A DNA stretch of 64,000 bases from Gigaspora rosea (GCA_003550325.1 QKWP01001272.1:4455-68454), one strand, 5' to 3'. Numbered from the stretch's first letter, positions 1 to 12,194 are shown. Numbers and translations: made by a program. The notes: generated by a model not told the origin, from the sequence alone.

Positions 1-106
1 TAGCCCGACCAAACTTATGATTGAGTTTGAGTTTAGTATAAAGTTTTAATAATAAAATTTAGAATTTGAGTCTGGTCTGGACCAGACCAAACCCGGAAAA
101 ATTACT

Positions 107-315
107 AGTTCATATGAACACCTGACTGAACCTGAACATGTTCATGAACTTATGAACTGAACCTGAACTGAACCTGAACCAGCTCTAAAAGTTCAATACT
201 GAACCTGAACCTGAACATGTTTTAAAAAATGTTCAGGTTCAGGTTCAATACTGAACCTGAACCTGAACCTGAACTTGACCTAAGTTCAGTTCAGTTCAGG
301 TTCATAGGAACACTA
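107..315. repeat. Foldback built from GAACCTGAAC-type short repeats
   Basis: A run of short GAACCT/GAACTT words on one strand turns into GTTCAGGTTCAG on the other strand around 225-245 and back again, so the segment can fold on itself. The two edges, starting TAGTTCATATGAAC and ending GTTCATAGGAACACTA, are rough inverted repeats of each other, which suggests an old MITE. No convincing target duplication was found. The preceding 1-106 is low-complexity DNA with GGTCTGGACCAGACC words and no gene. Confidence 0.55.
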
Positions 316-1498
316 TGCACAAGGAACATTTGACCACCCAGCAAACCTAAAAAAAAAAAGAAAATAACAAAGTTAGTGAACAAGAAACATCAAAAAAAAT
401 TACATACAAAAGAAAGAAACCTAACCTCACCAAACTAACATCCTGATGCTCAATTTCATGACCTGATAAACCTAAAAAAGAAAAAAGAAAATAATGAAGT
501 TAGTGAACAAAAAACAGCTAAAAAAACATATATATACAAAAAAAGAAACCCAAACTCATCTAACTACTGTTCCAGTACTTTTTACAAGAAAGAAACCTAA
601 CTACCGTTCTAGTGCTAATTTCATGCACAGCAAATCTAAAAAAGAAAAAGAGAATAATAAAGTTAGTAAACAAGAAATAGCAAAAAAAAACATATACAAA
701 AGAAACTCATCTAACTACCATCCCAGTGCTGATTTTACGACCCAGAACAAGAAAAAAGAAGAGAATAATGAAGTTAGTGAACAAGAAATAGCAAAAAAAC
801 ACATACATACACACAAAAAAACCCAAACTTACCTAACTACTATTCCGGTGCTGATTTCGCAACACGGCGAATCTAAAAAGAAAAGAAAGGAATAACGAAG
901 TTAGTAAACAAGAAACAGAAAAAAAAAATACACACAAAAGAAAAAAATCTAAACTCACTATAACTACTGTCCCGGTGCTGATTTCACACCCAGCAAACCT
1001 AAAGAAGAAAAAAAGAGAATAACAAAGTTAGTGAACAAAATCAGTGAAAAAAACACACATACATACACAAAAAAAAAAGACCCAAACTCATCTAACTACC
1101 ATTCCGGTACTGATTTCATAATACGACAAACCTAAAAAAGAAAAAAGAGAATAATGAAGTTAGTGAACAAAAAACAGCAAAAAAAACATACACACAAAAG
1201 AAAGAACCCATCTAACTACTGTCATAGTACTAATTTCACGACCTAGAACCTAAAGAAAAAAGAAAAGAATAGCAAAGTTAGTGAACAAAAAGCAGCAAAA
1301 TAAACATACACACATACACACAAAAAAACTCAAACTCATTTAACTACTGTCCCAGTGCTAATTTCACAGCACAGAGAACCTAAAGAAGAAAAAAGAGAAT
1401 AACGAAGTTAGTAAACAAGAAACAAAGAAAAAAAAAAACACACACAAAAGAAAAAAACCTAAACTTACCATAACTACCATCCTAGTGCTAATTTCACA

Positions 1499-1689
1499 AG
1501 AACTCCAAAGAACTCTGTTACAACTCAGATGATTCTAAAAAAGGAAATTTTGCTTAGAAATTCATCAAACGTTGCATTTTATATAGTTAATTTTCAAATT
1601 TTGCTCTATTTTATACATCTATTTAGCTAAAATACTGCTAAAATTATACAAACTCAGATCTGAGTTGTATCAAAGTTCTTTGGAGTCCT
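1499..1689. mobile_element. MITE, 191 bp, 32-bp TIR, 8-bp target duplication
   Basis: The left end AGAACTCCAAAGAACTCTG and the reverse complement of the right end AGGACTCCAAAGAACTTTG agree over 32 bp with about three mismatches. The element is flanked by ATTTCACA at 1491-1498 and 1690-1697, a perfect 8-bp duplication. It interrupts one minisatellite unit, and removing it plus one duplication restores the unit. An 8-bp duplication is typical of the hAT superfamily. There is no coding capacity. Confidence 0.88.
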
Positions 1690-2059
1690 ATTTCACACCT
1701 GGTGAACCTAAAGAAGAAAAAAAAAAGAATAACGAAGTTAGTGAACAAGAAATTGCGAAAAAAACACACATATACACAAAAGAAAAAGACCCAAACTCAT
1801 CTAACTACTGTCCCAGTGCTGATTTCACAACCCGGTGAACCTAAAGAAAAAAAAAAGAAAATAATGTAAGTGAACAAAAAACAGTGAAAAAAACACACAC
1901 AAATACAAAAGAAAGAAACCTAACTTATCTAACTACTATCCTAGTGCTGATTTCATGACACGAAAAACCTAAAAAATAAAGAAGGAAATAATGAAATTAG
2001 TGAACCAAAAACAGCAAAAAAAATATATACACAAAAGAAAGAAACCCAATTTCACCTAA

Positions 2060-2204
2060 GGGCAGTGTCATTAATCACCTGATTATTTTTTATCAGAGGC
2101 CTACCCCCTCCCTCTTTCTTAATATATAAATAGTCAGGTTCTTATATATAATTTCAACTTTTTTTACCCTCCCCCCTAAAAAATCACCTGATTTTTGTTA
2201 CTCC
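2060..2204. mobile_element. Probable MITE, ~145 bp, in the minisatellite
   Basis: The left end GGGCAGTGTCATTAATCACC and the reverse complement of the right end GGGAGTAACAAAAATCAGG are similar inverted repeats with one gap. CCTAA flanks both sides (2055-2059 and 2205-2209). The segment lies within a minisatellite unit whose spacing becomes normal if it is removed. The terminal repeats are too degenerate to name a superfamily. Confidence 0.6.
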
Positions 2205-2721
2205 CCTAACTATTGTCCCAGTGCTGATTTCACGACACAGCAAACCTAAAGAAGAAAGAAAAGAATAACAAAGTTAGTAAACAAGAAACAGTGAAAAAAA
2301 ATACACATACAAAAGAAAAAAACCTAAACTTATCTAGCTACTGTCCCAGTGCTGATTTCACGACCCGGAACCTAAAGAAGAAAGAAAAGAATAACAAAGT
2401 TAGTAAACAAGAAAATAGTGGAAAAAAAACACACAAAAAAAAAGATCCACAAATTCACCTAACTATTGTCCTGGTACTAATTTCATGATGTGGCGAATCT
2501 AAGGAAGAAATAAAGTAATAAAATTAGTAAAAAAAGATTAGAATAAAAAAAAACATGTTTGTTTACATACCTGCATATCTGGGATGGTGAGTTGCCAAGA
2601 AGTGCACAACCATGTAAATGCATGAAAAACATATTTCAATAAATTAATTTATTTTTTATTTTAATATAGATTTAATATGACAACTAATGATTTATGTTCT
2701 CAAACATATATTTCTGTTAAA

Positions 2722-3266
2722 TAGGGTGTGCAATAGGCTGGGCCGAACTTGATAATTTGCAAGTTGGGCTGAGTTTGGGCCAGGCCTGGCCTGAATTTTC
2801 AGGCCATAAATTAATTGGGCCGGGCTCGGGCCAGGCTTGTAAAAACAGGGCTGGGTTAAACCCAGTAATTTATATAGGTTGAGCCTTGTTCAGGCCAAAC
2901 CTGGACCTAGATTTTTAGTTCTACAATGAATTGGATTGGGCCCAGGTTGGGCTCATAATTTAATGGGTTGGGTTTAGGCTATACATGAGAATGAAAGCAT
3001 TTCGGGTTCTAAAATCTGAAATTAAAATTTGAAGACGAAATTGTTTTTGACCTATTTTACTTGAAAGACGAAATTATTTGATACTTTTTTTGAATAGACA
3101 AAATTATAAGGAACATATCTATATAAATTTTATTTGCTTTTCCTTATAAAAAATTTTAATTTTCTCTAATGAAGATGAAATAGGCCTTTTTCAAAAATCA
3201 ATTTTGGTGGCATCACTAGTTCAGGCACAGTCAAACCTGGCCCAACCCAGTCTATTGCACACTCTA
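2722..3266. mobile_element. hAT-like MITE with GGGCC-rich body
   Basis: The left end TAGGGTGTGCAATAGGCTGG and the reverse complement of the right end TAGAGTGTGCAATAGACTGG form the terminal inverted repeats. CTGTTAAA is duplicated exactly at 2714-2721 and 3267-3274 (8 bp). The body is full of GGGCCAGGCCTGGCC-like words. A second MITE (2980-3218) sits inside it; without that the element is about 298 bp. Ends starting TAGGG plus an 8-bp duplication fit the hAT superfamily. Confidence 0.88.
2980..3218 (-). mobile_element. 239-bp MITE (family copy 1 of 3), nested in another MITE
   Basis: This is the reverse complement of the sequences at 6771-7008 and 26401-26640, over its full length. It is flanked by GTTTAGGC (2972-2979) and GTTCAGGC (3219-3226), an 8-bp duplication with one mismatch. 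Edges are TATACATGAG and GCATCACTA. The terminal inverted repeats are weak. The body has repeated TTTCGTCTT words and no coding capacity. Confidence 0.88.
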
Positions 3267-3525
3267 CTGTTAAACCAATAGTTTTAATTTCAAACTATGC
3301 TCTAAACAAGGGTTTGAGTATGAAATCTGTAAAATAAAGTATAAAATAAAGAGAGATCTTAATCATTATCAAAGTATTGTATGAAAGTATAATATTTATC
3401 ACAAAGAATTATATATACTACCATTAGAAGCAATAAATTAAGAAGAATCTAATTTATAATATATGTCGAAACTTTGTTTTTTGATGTGTTATTATGATTT
3501 AAGACCTGCTATTAATAAAAAGCAC

Positions 3526-3928
3526 ATATGGGCTGATTTAAGTAATTTGGTCTGTTTTAAATGATTTTACTACCAAAATGTTCGTTTCTTTGAGATGATT
3601 CCAACGAGTTCCAAATCATTAAAATCCAATTACAGAATCACAAGATAATGCACTGTCAAATAGTGACGCATCTAGGGGTGTGGTTGATTGGTTAGACATA
3701 GGACTAACCAATCAACCTACCTTTTAGGTGCATCACTATTTGACAGTGCATTATTTTGCGATCCTGTGATTGGATTTTAACAATTTTGAGCTCATTGGAA
3801 TCGTCTCAAAGAGACGAACATTTTGGTAATAAAATCATTTAAAAAAGAACAGTAGATCAGAAGTTATTTAGGCTTAAACTTTTTAAAAAAATAAGCTCTA
3901 CTTATAAATTACTTAAATCAGCCCATAT
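3526..3928. mobile_element. 403-bp foldback (long palindrome)
   Basis: The arms run from ATATGGGCTGATTTAAGTAA on the left to its reverse complement on the right, with an inner stem around GCACTGTCAAATAGTGA near 3650-3750. The inner words (ATTAAAATCCAATTACAG, GATTCCAACGAG) resemble those in the foldback at 40970-41901. No target duplication was resolved. The sequence on either side (3275-3525 and 3929-4338) shows no gene. Confidence 0.7.
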
Positions 3929-4354
3929 AACCACAATGTTATATAAACCTTAAGAGAAATTGTTGGAATAAAAATTCAGAGAAATGTTTATCTGCCAAAG
4001 ATTTTTGCAAAATTTTTGAAAAATGGCAAAATAATAAAAGTGTTTTATTATAACTAAATAAATTATCCAGTTTTTGAATACTTTATTTTGAAATTAAAAT
4101 TATAAACCAAGAAAAAAAATAGAAACTATTACAGTATACTAAATAATACCCAGGCAATTAAATCTTTTCTCCGTTAGTAATTTTAATAAATAGATACCTA
4201 GCCTCTTTTAACTTTGTTGAAACAAATTATTTTATGAATATACTCAAAACTGTCATTTGTTATCAGTACTGAATTTGTGTAGCCAAGAATAAAGACAAAT
4301 TTTATATTTGGATTTACTATTAACAGATAGGTTTATTTAAATATTTAATATTTT

Positions 4355-5146
4355 TTGTTTTTTTTTTTTAAGGTGAGGTTGTGCCTCGAAAACTTTATTG
4401 AGTATATGTTTGTATATATTATGTGATACAATTTTATACTATTCAAGTACTACAGACTCAGACATTCTTGACTATCTGTGACCTAAACCTACTAGAGCTT
4501 TCTATACTCCATTTTCTGTATGACCTGGATTTTTGGACTACTCCCTACTTTGTCATTCGGCTAATCACTATATTCCCCGCTTCTCTCATATTGCTGATCC
4601 TATACTTCCAAGTAGGTGCAAGGGCCTTGCCCAGACGATCGTAACCTTATGGCTACTTCCTAAACCTTGGTGTCCCGAGATTACCCACTAGTAGTACCTG
4701 TAGTGCTGCCACCGCCAGGTTCGTATCTCAAGCCATCTCTTAAATGCTGCCAGAACCTAGCCTGTATCTCAAGCTACTACCTTCCTCCAATGGTGGGGGC
4801 AGAGCCTTGCTGTACCCACTACTCTCAGTAATCTATCGTATATTACTGCAGATATGCTATCTGGATTGGTTAGCAGATACTTCCCCTAAAGGTAGGTGAG
4901 CACCGGCTATGTTGCGTAACTGGCCCGAGCAAGAACCACCCCTATTCTCAGCAAGCTAGCTCTCACTCCTCCTATGTGACACAGCTACTCCCAACTAGAT
5001 TTCGTAATACATTTCTGTACTACTTCCAACTTCTTGTAGAGCGGTTGGTGTTCTACCGTTGGTTAGGCCAGGGAGCTATATTTCGTACATTGTACTTCCT
5101 ACCGAGTGATTCGTCATTTTGTTCGTATCCCCAATTCGCAGATCTA
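4355..5146 (-). mobile_element. Non-coding poly(A) retroposon, ~790 bp
   Basis: Read on the minus strand the segment ends with AATAAA (in CTCAATAAAGTTTTCGAGG), then CTCACCTT and an A-run (T-run at 4355-4369 on the plus strand). It is flanked by a 16-bp direct duplication, AAATATTTAATATTTT, at 4339-4354 and 5147-5162. Base composition is visibly richer in GC than the surroundings. No reading frame of note exists on either strand. It is either a long SINE or a 5'-truncated LINE tail. Confidence 0.78.
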
Positions 5147-5162
5147 AAATATTTAATATTTT

Positions 5163-6232
5163 ATATTTTAATATATAAAAATACTAATATTATTTATTCT
5201 GCTAGCATTATCTATCCTATATCTCTCCCTTATTTTTATCAATTCTAACTCCAATTTTTATAGCGATGATCAAGACCGAGTTTTCTACTAGAATGGTTCA
5301 TCTAAGCAAATTTTATAATATTTAAATACTTATATTCATTTTTTCTGACTTTAACAACACTATTTTATTAAATAAACAATAATAAAAACTATATCATTGT
5401 TCAAGAGCATAATACGAAATAATACAATAATAATAACGTACTATTCACTACTTTTCCAATCATGCTAAAGTTACTAGTCCATATATCTGCACTTGAAGAT
5501 ATCTTGTATAATTTTATAACGATTGAGTATAATTGCAAAACCATTTTGTTTTTTTTGCTTAAGGTGTGTCTTCAAGTTCAAAGAGAAGTTCCAAGTCGAA
5601 AGTAATTTATAAACCCAGATTTCTTTTCATTCCTGCTAATAATTAAAAAAAAGTTTCTCAAACATGCAGTCACAATTGAATAAATAAGCATATTGATTGA
5701 TATTATTCAAAAAGATTGTAATCCAAACCAGTAAACTTTTCGTGTTTTTTCTTGTTAAATAGCACTTAGAACATAGTAGGTTAACACTTTGAACTACAAG
5801 CAATAAATCAATAAAACAATATATTACAACTTAGCAAGATTAAAACTTCTGAACTTTAAACAACTTCTCGAACATCAGCTCTCATTTACTTTTTTAACAA
5901 GAGTTAATTAGCATAGATTACTATCAATTATTTAAACTGGGCATCTAAAGCTATATATATATTCGAATATTTATTAGCAGGAAAGTATTATCAAAAAAAA
6001 TTTTTGCTAATGTGCAACCTTAATGACTTTGTGAACTTGTAAGAACCAATCAAATTTAAAGAATTCGATTGTAGAATGAAAATTGTTTCAGATAGGTAAC
6101 TACACACCTATTAAAATTTATGATATGATTGGATATCAACTGATCGATGCACCCTGTTGTGTAACTATAAATTTTTAAGTGTGTCAATGATTTGCAGATA
6201 TTTCAAAAATCAGAGCATATGATTTTAAAAAG
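5163..6232. other. AT-rich intergenic stretch, nothing recognised
   Basis: About 1.07 kb of AT-rich DNA with many stops in all frames. I see no splice-bounded coding segment, no inverted repeat of note and no RNA gene. Confidence 0.5.
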
Positions 6233-6234
6233 TA

Positions 6235-6438
6235 CTATCGTCTTTCTCTAATCCGAACCTCTCTAAACCAAACACTATTAAACTCTCTTTAAACTGAACA
6301 AAATCTCCTAGAACATTTGTAAATTTTATTATATAGTTTGGATAAGCCATATATAACTTTTTGAAAACTGAACTTTTCCAAATTTTTACATAGTAAAAAA
6401 AAGCAGTCCCGGCAGTTCAGATTAGAGAGAGTTGACTG
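6235..6438. mobile_element. Tc1/mariner (pogo-like) MITE, ~204 bp
   Basis: The left end holds TCTTTCTCTAATCCGAAC and the reverse complement of the right end reads CAGTCAACTCTCTCTAATC followed by TGAAC. TA dinucleotides flank both sides (6233-6234 and 6439-6440). Inverted repeats of the form CAGTC..CTCT..TAATCTGAAC with TA duplications are typical of pogo/Tigger-type elements. No coding capacity. Confidence 0.65.
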
Positions 6439-6770
6439 TATTAAATATAAAAAGCTTACCAAAGATCACTCTATAGCCTAAACAAAGATACAAATCAAAT
6501 GAGCCAAGGAATATTTAAATTAGAGCTGCTTTTTACTGACCAAACCCAACTGAAAACTTGTAGATCATTATAATGGCATAAGTAGATGATTTTAGATCAA
6601 AAAGTTTAAATAATTTAAAGCTATATATACAGCAATAATAGATTAAAGTTCAAGAAAGCATTATAGTTGGTTTTGTTAATTTAATGCCAAAATATAATTA
6701 TACTATTATTAATAGTAATAGCAAATATAATAGTTTACAATTTTTTTGCTATAAATATACTAGTTTTAAC

Positions 6771-7008
6771 TAGTGATGGCACCGAAATTGATTTTTAAAA
6801 AAGGCCTATTTCGTCTTCATTAGAGAAAATTAAAATTTTTTATAAGAAAGAGCAAATAAAATTTATATAAATATGTTTCTTATAATTTCGTCTATTCAAA
6901 AAAGTACTAAATAATTTCGTCTTTCAAATAAAATAGGTCAAAAACAATTTCGTCTTTAAATTTTAATTTTGGGTTTTAGAACCTGAAATGCTTTCGTCCT
7001 CATGTATA
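6771..7008 (+). mobile_element. 238-bp MITE (family copy 2 of 3)
   Basis: Full-length relative of 26401-26640 in the same orientation, starting TAGTGATGGCACCG and ending CGTCCTCATGTATA. It is flanked by a perfect 8-bp duplication, GTTTTAAC, at 6763-6770 and 7009-7016. Confidence 0.9.
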
Positions 7009-7301
7009 GTTTTAACCTTTTAAATAAAAAATTTTTTATAGAATTTGATACAGTAGTTGCTATACAAGAAGTAAATTGTAATTTCAAGTTTTTTTGCAAA
7101 CCCCTGTAACATTTATATAAATTTATAATGCTATAAAGAATTCAAAAAAAGGGCAAATACCTACTCGAATAGTTAATTTGGTCTGGGCTTAAATTGTATC
7201 CACTATCCTGATATTTGCCAAATACTTGATGCAAAACATTATTATATAACCACATGTCAAACATTTGTGAACAATGTTCGTCATAGAGCTTCAGTATAAA
7301 C

Positions 7302-8052
<751 letters not shown>

Positions 8053-8446
8053 AGTATAAACAAAGAGACAGGGTTTCGATTTACAGTTTATTCTTCGAAA
8101 CGTTTGAAGTATAAAAGTTTTTGTAAATGAGCTCAATTTTAAATAAAATTTTATATGTTTGAGGATTTAAACAAACCGTTTAACTACATGTTCTGTAGTT
8201 CTGGGCCGAATTATGTTGATCATGGGCAAAATTATCTTCATGCCGACTGAATTAAACAGTTAAACGATTAGAAAAATTTTAGGAGGGCTCTCTTTGAGAA
8301 TTATAACAATCTTTTACGTTGTCTTCAAATTCTATCTTCCACAAAAGAATTCTTATTCTTTGATCCTGACGAACATGTGCTTTCATGAGAATTTATTATT
8401 GTAAAATGGATATACATTAAATAAAAGTTTTTAGCAATTAGATATA

Positions 8447-8694
8447 TGGGGGCTTGTCAGTAGAAAGGGGGTAGAAAGTTTCTAAGTAAAATTTTTTTAG
8501 CTTTGAACTAAAATATCTCAATAACTACTAAACTAAATTTAATAATTTTTTTTTATTTTAATTATATGTAGTTATAAAATTAAATAAAAAAAAATTTATT
8601 TAATTTGATATAGTAGTTATTGAACTATTTTAATTTAAAATTTAAAAAAAAAGTGGTAAAAACTTTTTACCCCTTTTCTACTGACGAGCCCCCA
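8447..8694. mobile_element. 248-bp foldback, ends TGGGGGC..GTCAGTAGAAA
   Basis: The left end TGGGGGCTTGTCAGTAGAAA and the reverse complement of the right end TGGGGGCTCGTCAGTAGAAA match closely, and most of the element is an imperfect palindrome of AT-rich words. The paralogous units at about 13905 and 18665 lack it (GATATATAGTTTC at the same place). The duplication is only TA/TAT and ambiguous. Its terminal words recur in the foldbacks at 58915 and 62760. Confidence 0.72.
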
Positions 8695-9100
8695 TATCAT
8701 CTTTATTCAAGGATTTTCGACATATAGATTTGCTTGGTAAGTTTTGGCATAATTATTAATGCTTGTTTTTTTTGACCATTGTTATTTAAATCATGCATTG
8801 TGTAATTTTAACAATGAAACATGTATTCTATGAAATTCTAACTTCAGTCGCACCCCTCTAAGTGCAAGTACTATATAAAACCTTTCTAAATGCGCGATAT
8901 AGTTTTGGCCCAACATAAGAGTCACCTATATTTTTTATTCTCTATAAATGCAAACACCCTCTAAATGCAAAATTTAATTTTTCCCCATGGTCCCGACGCG
9001 GTATCACTTATTATCTATCATACGCGAAAAGTTCTACTTTGTGGTTATTCTTTTCTATTTTTTAATTTTCACGCCATCATACAATGTTAAGCAATTATTT
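8695..9100. other. Downstream flank of transporter copy A
   Basis: No gene. The stretch is homologous to the flanks at about 13960-14428 and 18715-19128, which defines it as part of the tandem repeat unit. It probably holds the 3' untranslated region of the minus-strand transporter gene. Confidence 0.5.
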
Positions 9101-10993
9101 TCAATAAAGATAGAATCGTTTTTTCTGCATTGAAAGCCCAACAATGTAAATTATAATTGCCAAGATTCCAATCCATGCTGAATATAAAAACATTTTAACG
9201 GATCCAAAATGTCCATATAATATTCCCCCGACGATTTGTCCAAGAGCTTTTATATGTATATGTAAAATAGTCATAATAATTAAAATGAAATTTTGTGGGG
9301 GTTTTTTTGAAAAATTATGTGCTGCTTTAAATACTGACCTGTAGACAAATAATCCGTGGCTGCAAGTATACCAAGTGCAGTACCTCTCAATTTTGGTGGT
9401 GACTGTTGTAATACAATTTCCAAAGATGCTGGCTTTACCAATCCAAATTCAAGTCCTTGGAGCTATTAAATAATAATTATTATAAACATTAATAAATGAT
9501 CATAAGTTATTATTATTATTATTATTAATTATTATTACTACCAGCTCGATTGGGAGAGATAACCAAGGATTCATACTTGTACCAAAAAATGCATATAACG
9601 AAGCTCTAAGAGTAGTTAAAATTCCTCCCCCTATAATAATAATTTCCGGAAATGTAAAATCTAGGATATTTTTCCCATAATAAAAAACTAAGATTTCAAG
9701 AGTTACTCCTACAAAGGTGCATAATCCCATCAACGTTGCATCAGCTTTAAGGTCCTCTAAATTTGTAAATAATTGTTAGGTTATGAATTGTGTATTTAAA
9801 AAAAAGTATATATATTTTTACTTTAAAGATAAAACCTGATAAGAACACGTAAAGAAATGTTGACGTTGATAATTTCGCCGTACGCATCGAGAGAAACACG
9901 AAAAGAAATAATAGCAGCCGCGGTTTTGTGATAAGTTTAAAGATTGCTTTCATGAAAGATGGTGGTGCTGTTACCATGTCATTTGAATCTACAATTTGTG
10001 TGAGAGTTTCATTTGAAGTACTTCCGATTTGATCTAAGTCTATATTGTCTGTAATTAGTTCATCATGATGGTCTATCTTAAAATCTCTCTCAGGTATTGA
10101 ATATAGAACTAATAAAAACAGCCCCATGGAAAATCCAAATGCGAAAAACATGACATTAAGAGAATTAAATCTATCTATTAAAAATCCAATCGTAGCTATG
10201 AAAATCCCATAACTTATGGTTCCGAAAAGACGCTAATAACATAATAATATCATGAATATAATTAATGGTATTTCAATTTTAATAAGATTAATTAATTACC
10301 TGACGTCCATATTCTGTTGAATCTCCTTTACGATTTAAAACATCTGTAATTTATCAAAAGATATACTATATTAGCAAAACTTTTATAATATATAAAATGA
10401 AAATACATACTCATGGTTAGATTATCAAGCAATGGCAAAACTCCCCCATCAAACAACGAATAAATAGCAAGGTTGATAAAAAGGCCACCGAAGCCAAAAT
10501 ATTGTCCAGTAAATGGTAAAGACAAATACACAAAGACAACACAAGTGGTACATGAAATCATGATCTTGCGATGTGCATCATGTCTATCTGCAATGATCTT
10601 TTAACAGAATATTTTCAAATTAATTAATTATATTTTCTTTGGTTAATTTACATTAATAATTCATCAAAATAAATTGAATCTTACACTCCAAAAAGGTGAA
10701 CTAATGAGTCCAACAAATGGTGACACGGACAATAGTATACCAATGAGTGGTTTTGGTAATTGAAAAACGGTTGAAAAGAATAAACTATGGAAATTACTTG
10801 AACAATAAGCAGCAAATATGAAAAAATAACATAATTTTAATCTAATATGACGAAATGCCAAAAAAGATTGTGAATATCGTAGTCCTTCTTTTTGACTTTG
10901 ATTAGGATCGATCAGAGAATAAGCACCTCGAGAAAACGAGATGGAATTGAAAAATGTTTTGAGACCCGTTTTTGTTTTGATCAAATAATCCAT
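9101..10993 (-). CDS. Major facilitator superfamily transporter, copy A (7 exons)
   Basis: Predicted exons (plus coordinates, read right to left): 10685-10993, 10411-10597, 10300-10343, 9836-10232, 9542-9756, 9339-9462, 9101-9246, giving 473 aa ending KKRFYLY. Donors include GTATGT, GTAATT, GTCAGT and GTAGTA; acceptors end in AG. Phases are consistent throughout. The protein has a ~50-aa N-tail, then alternating hydrophobic segments. Exon 1 to 2 gives PFWS-IIADRHDAHRK, the conserved loop between helices 2 and 3 of MFS proteins (D-R motif). Exons 3-4 give EYGRQRLFGTISYGIF, also MFS-like, and exon 5 has DLKADATLMGL. A long polar loop (NIDLDQIGSTSNETL) follows helix 6. It most resembles the MFS_1-like (LacY/nucleoside-symporter) group; the substrate is unknown. 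It is the first of three tandem paralogs. Intron 4 is the least certain, see findings. Confidence 0.85.
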
Positions 10994-11464
10994 AATTTCA
11001 CACGCAAATTAACCCTAAAACTTTCAAATGCAAAAAAAAAAACCATTTATATATTAAGAATACCTGATTACAATAAAAATATACTGATACTACGTACGTA
11101 TACGAATAATTATAGAATTTATTAATTACTTTGTATTTACTAGAACGTGCAGATAGAGTTAGGCAAATGATTATCGTTATCCCTCGAGTTAGTTCAGTAG
11201 TTAAAATATGCAGGTTTGTGCTACTATGAATTAAATTTCTGCAGCCTTATTTTCTAAACAATCATTAAAATTATTTGTTGTTTGTTTATATGTCATAATA
11301 ATAATCAGCTAAGTTTACGTCGTTTAATGTAACAAACAGAATCATAGCGATATTAATTTTCATTCCTAAATGTCTCAAGAATTTAATTTAACCTAAGCAT
11401 CATGATCTCCTATGGTAACCATGAATTAGTCTATAATATAGGTTGAGATATTTATGAAATACCA

Positions 11465-11668
11465 TCACATATTGACTAGAACCCGTATAGCAACTCTCAT
11501 ACAACAGACCCACGAGTCTACTAAAGTTTTAAAATTGTCGAAATGTGCCGGACCTGGCTCAATAAGCAGAGATTTTTTTTCAATTTTTAACAATTGCCCT
11601 ACCTTGTTTGGTGCGTCGAGGGTATTTCTGATTTGAATGAGGAGAGCATCTTCCTGCGTTGCGAACAC
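11465..11668 (-). pseudogene. Small coding-like fragment FATQEDALLIQIRN, unit A
   Basis: A 67-codon frame, conserved at 16591-16818 in unit B and broken by a stop in unit C (about 21450-21530). It contains FATQEDALLIQIRN, DAPNKVGQLLKIEKK and a tail with FDNFKTLVDSWVCC. About 170 bp away and inverted, the same coding words recur on the plus strand (11837-11975), so this is one arm of an inverted duplication lying just upstream of each transporter. I do not recognise the family. It is likely a duplicated exon or gene remnant. Confidence 0.35.
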
Positions 11669-11707
11669 AGGAATATAAATAAAATTGCTAATTATAAAAC
11701 ATAATTA

Positions 11708-11835
11708 CCACTTTACTATGTCCAGTGACCAGAAACTACTGGACTTGATCGTATTGGACTTATTAAATTACTATGTCCAGTAGTCCAGTGATGCAGCATT
11801 GGAATATGTCCAGTGTGGTCCAGTTGACAACATTG
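11708..11835. mobile_element. hAT-like MITE relic, left end lost (unit A)
   Basis: Rich in GTCCAGTAG/CTGGAC words. The right end (rc: CAATGTTGTCAAC) is intact and followed by TTCGCAAC at 11836-11843. The homologous element in unit B (16882-16993) keeps the left end CAGTGTTGCCAC preceded by TTCGCAAC. Together they show an 8-bp duplication. Unit C has the empty site near 21592. Confidence 0.7.
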
Positions 11836-12194
11836 TTCGCAACACAGGAAGATGCTCCTCATGCAAATCCGAACTACCCGATGAACTAAACAATGTAGAG
11901 CAGCTGTTAAAAATCGAAAAAAAATCTCTGCTGGCTCAATATGATCTTACGCAGTTGCAAAATTTACATAATTAGATTTACGTAAAATGTGTGTTAAATA
12001 CATGTCGGCGGTTAGAGGTTACACCCACGTGCTACAAAAACTGTTCGTAACAAGTCGATCTGAGAAAAAGCAATCAACATCGAATCACAAGAGGCTTTTA
12101 ATACAACGTAATCGGAAAGCCATCAAAACATATCGAGGAACGTCGCGGACATTTAATTTCTACACTTTCCCTCATCAAACATTTTCCTTCCCAC

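Larger units (their letters stand above)
340..2560. repeat. Degenerate minisatellite, ~128-bp unit, about 15 copies
   Basis: The word GTTAGTGAACAA (or GTTAGTAAACAA) recurs at about 372, 499, 662, 773, 900, 1027, 1159, 1277, 1407, 1737, 1866, 1996, 2273, 2399 and 2523. Spacing is mostly 118-132 bp. Each unit carries an A-rich part, a CACACAAAAG part and a part like CCCAGTGCTGATTTCACGAC. The two long gaps (1407-1737 and 1996-2273) shrink to ~130 bp once the insertions at 1499-1689 and 2060-2204 are removed. Short open frames such as 494-895 are products of the repeat, not genes. Confidence 0.85.

Noticed and set aside
494-895. 133-codon ORF in the first kilobase
   Set aside because: It is made of the ~128-bp minisatellite, and neighbouring copies of the repeat do not keep the frame.
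10892-11125. Plus-strand ORF over transporter exon 1 (and 20912-21106)
   Set aside because: Antisense shadow of a well-supported exon conserved in three paralogs.
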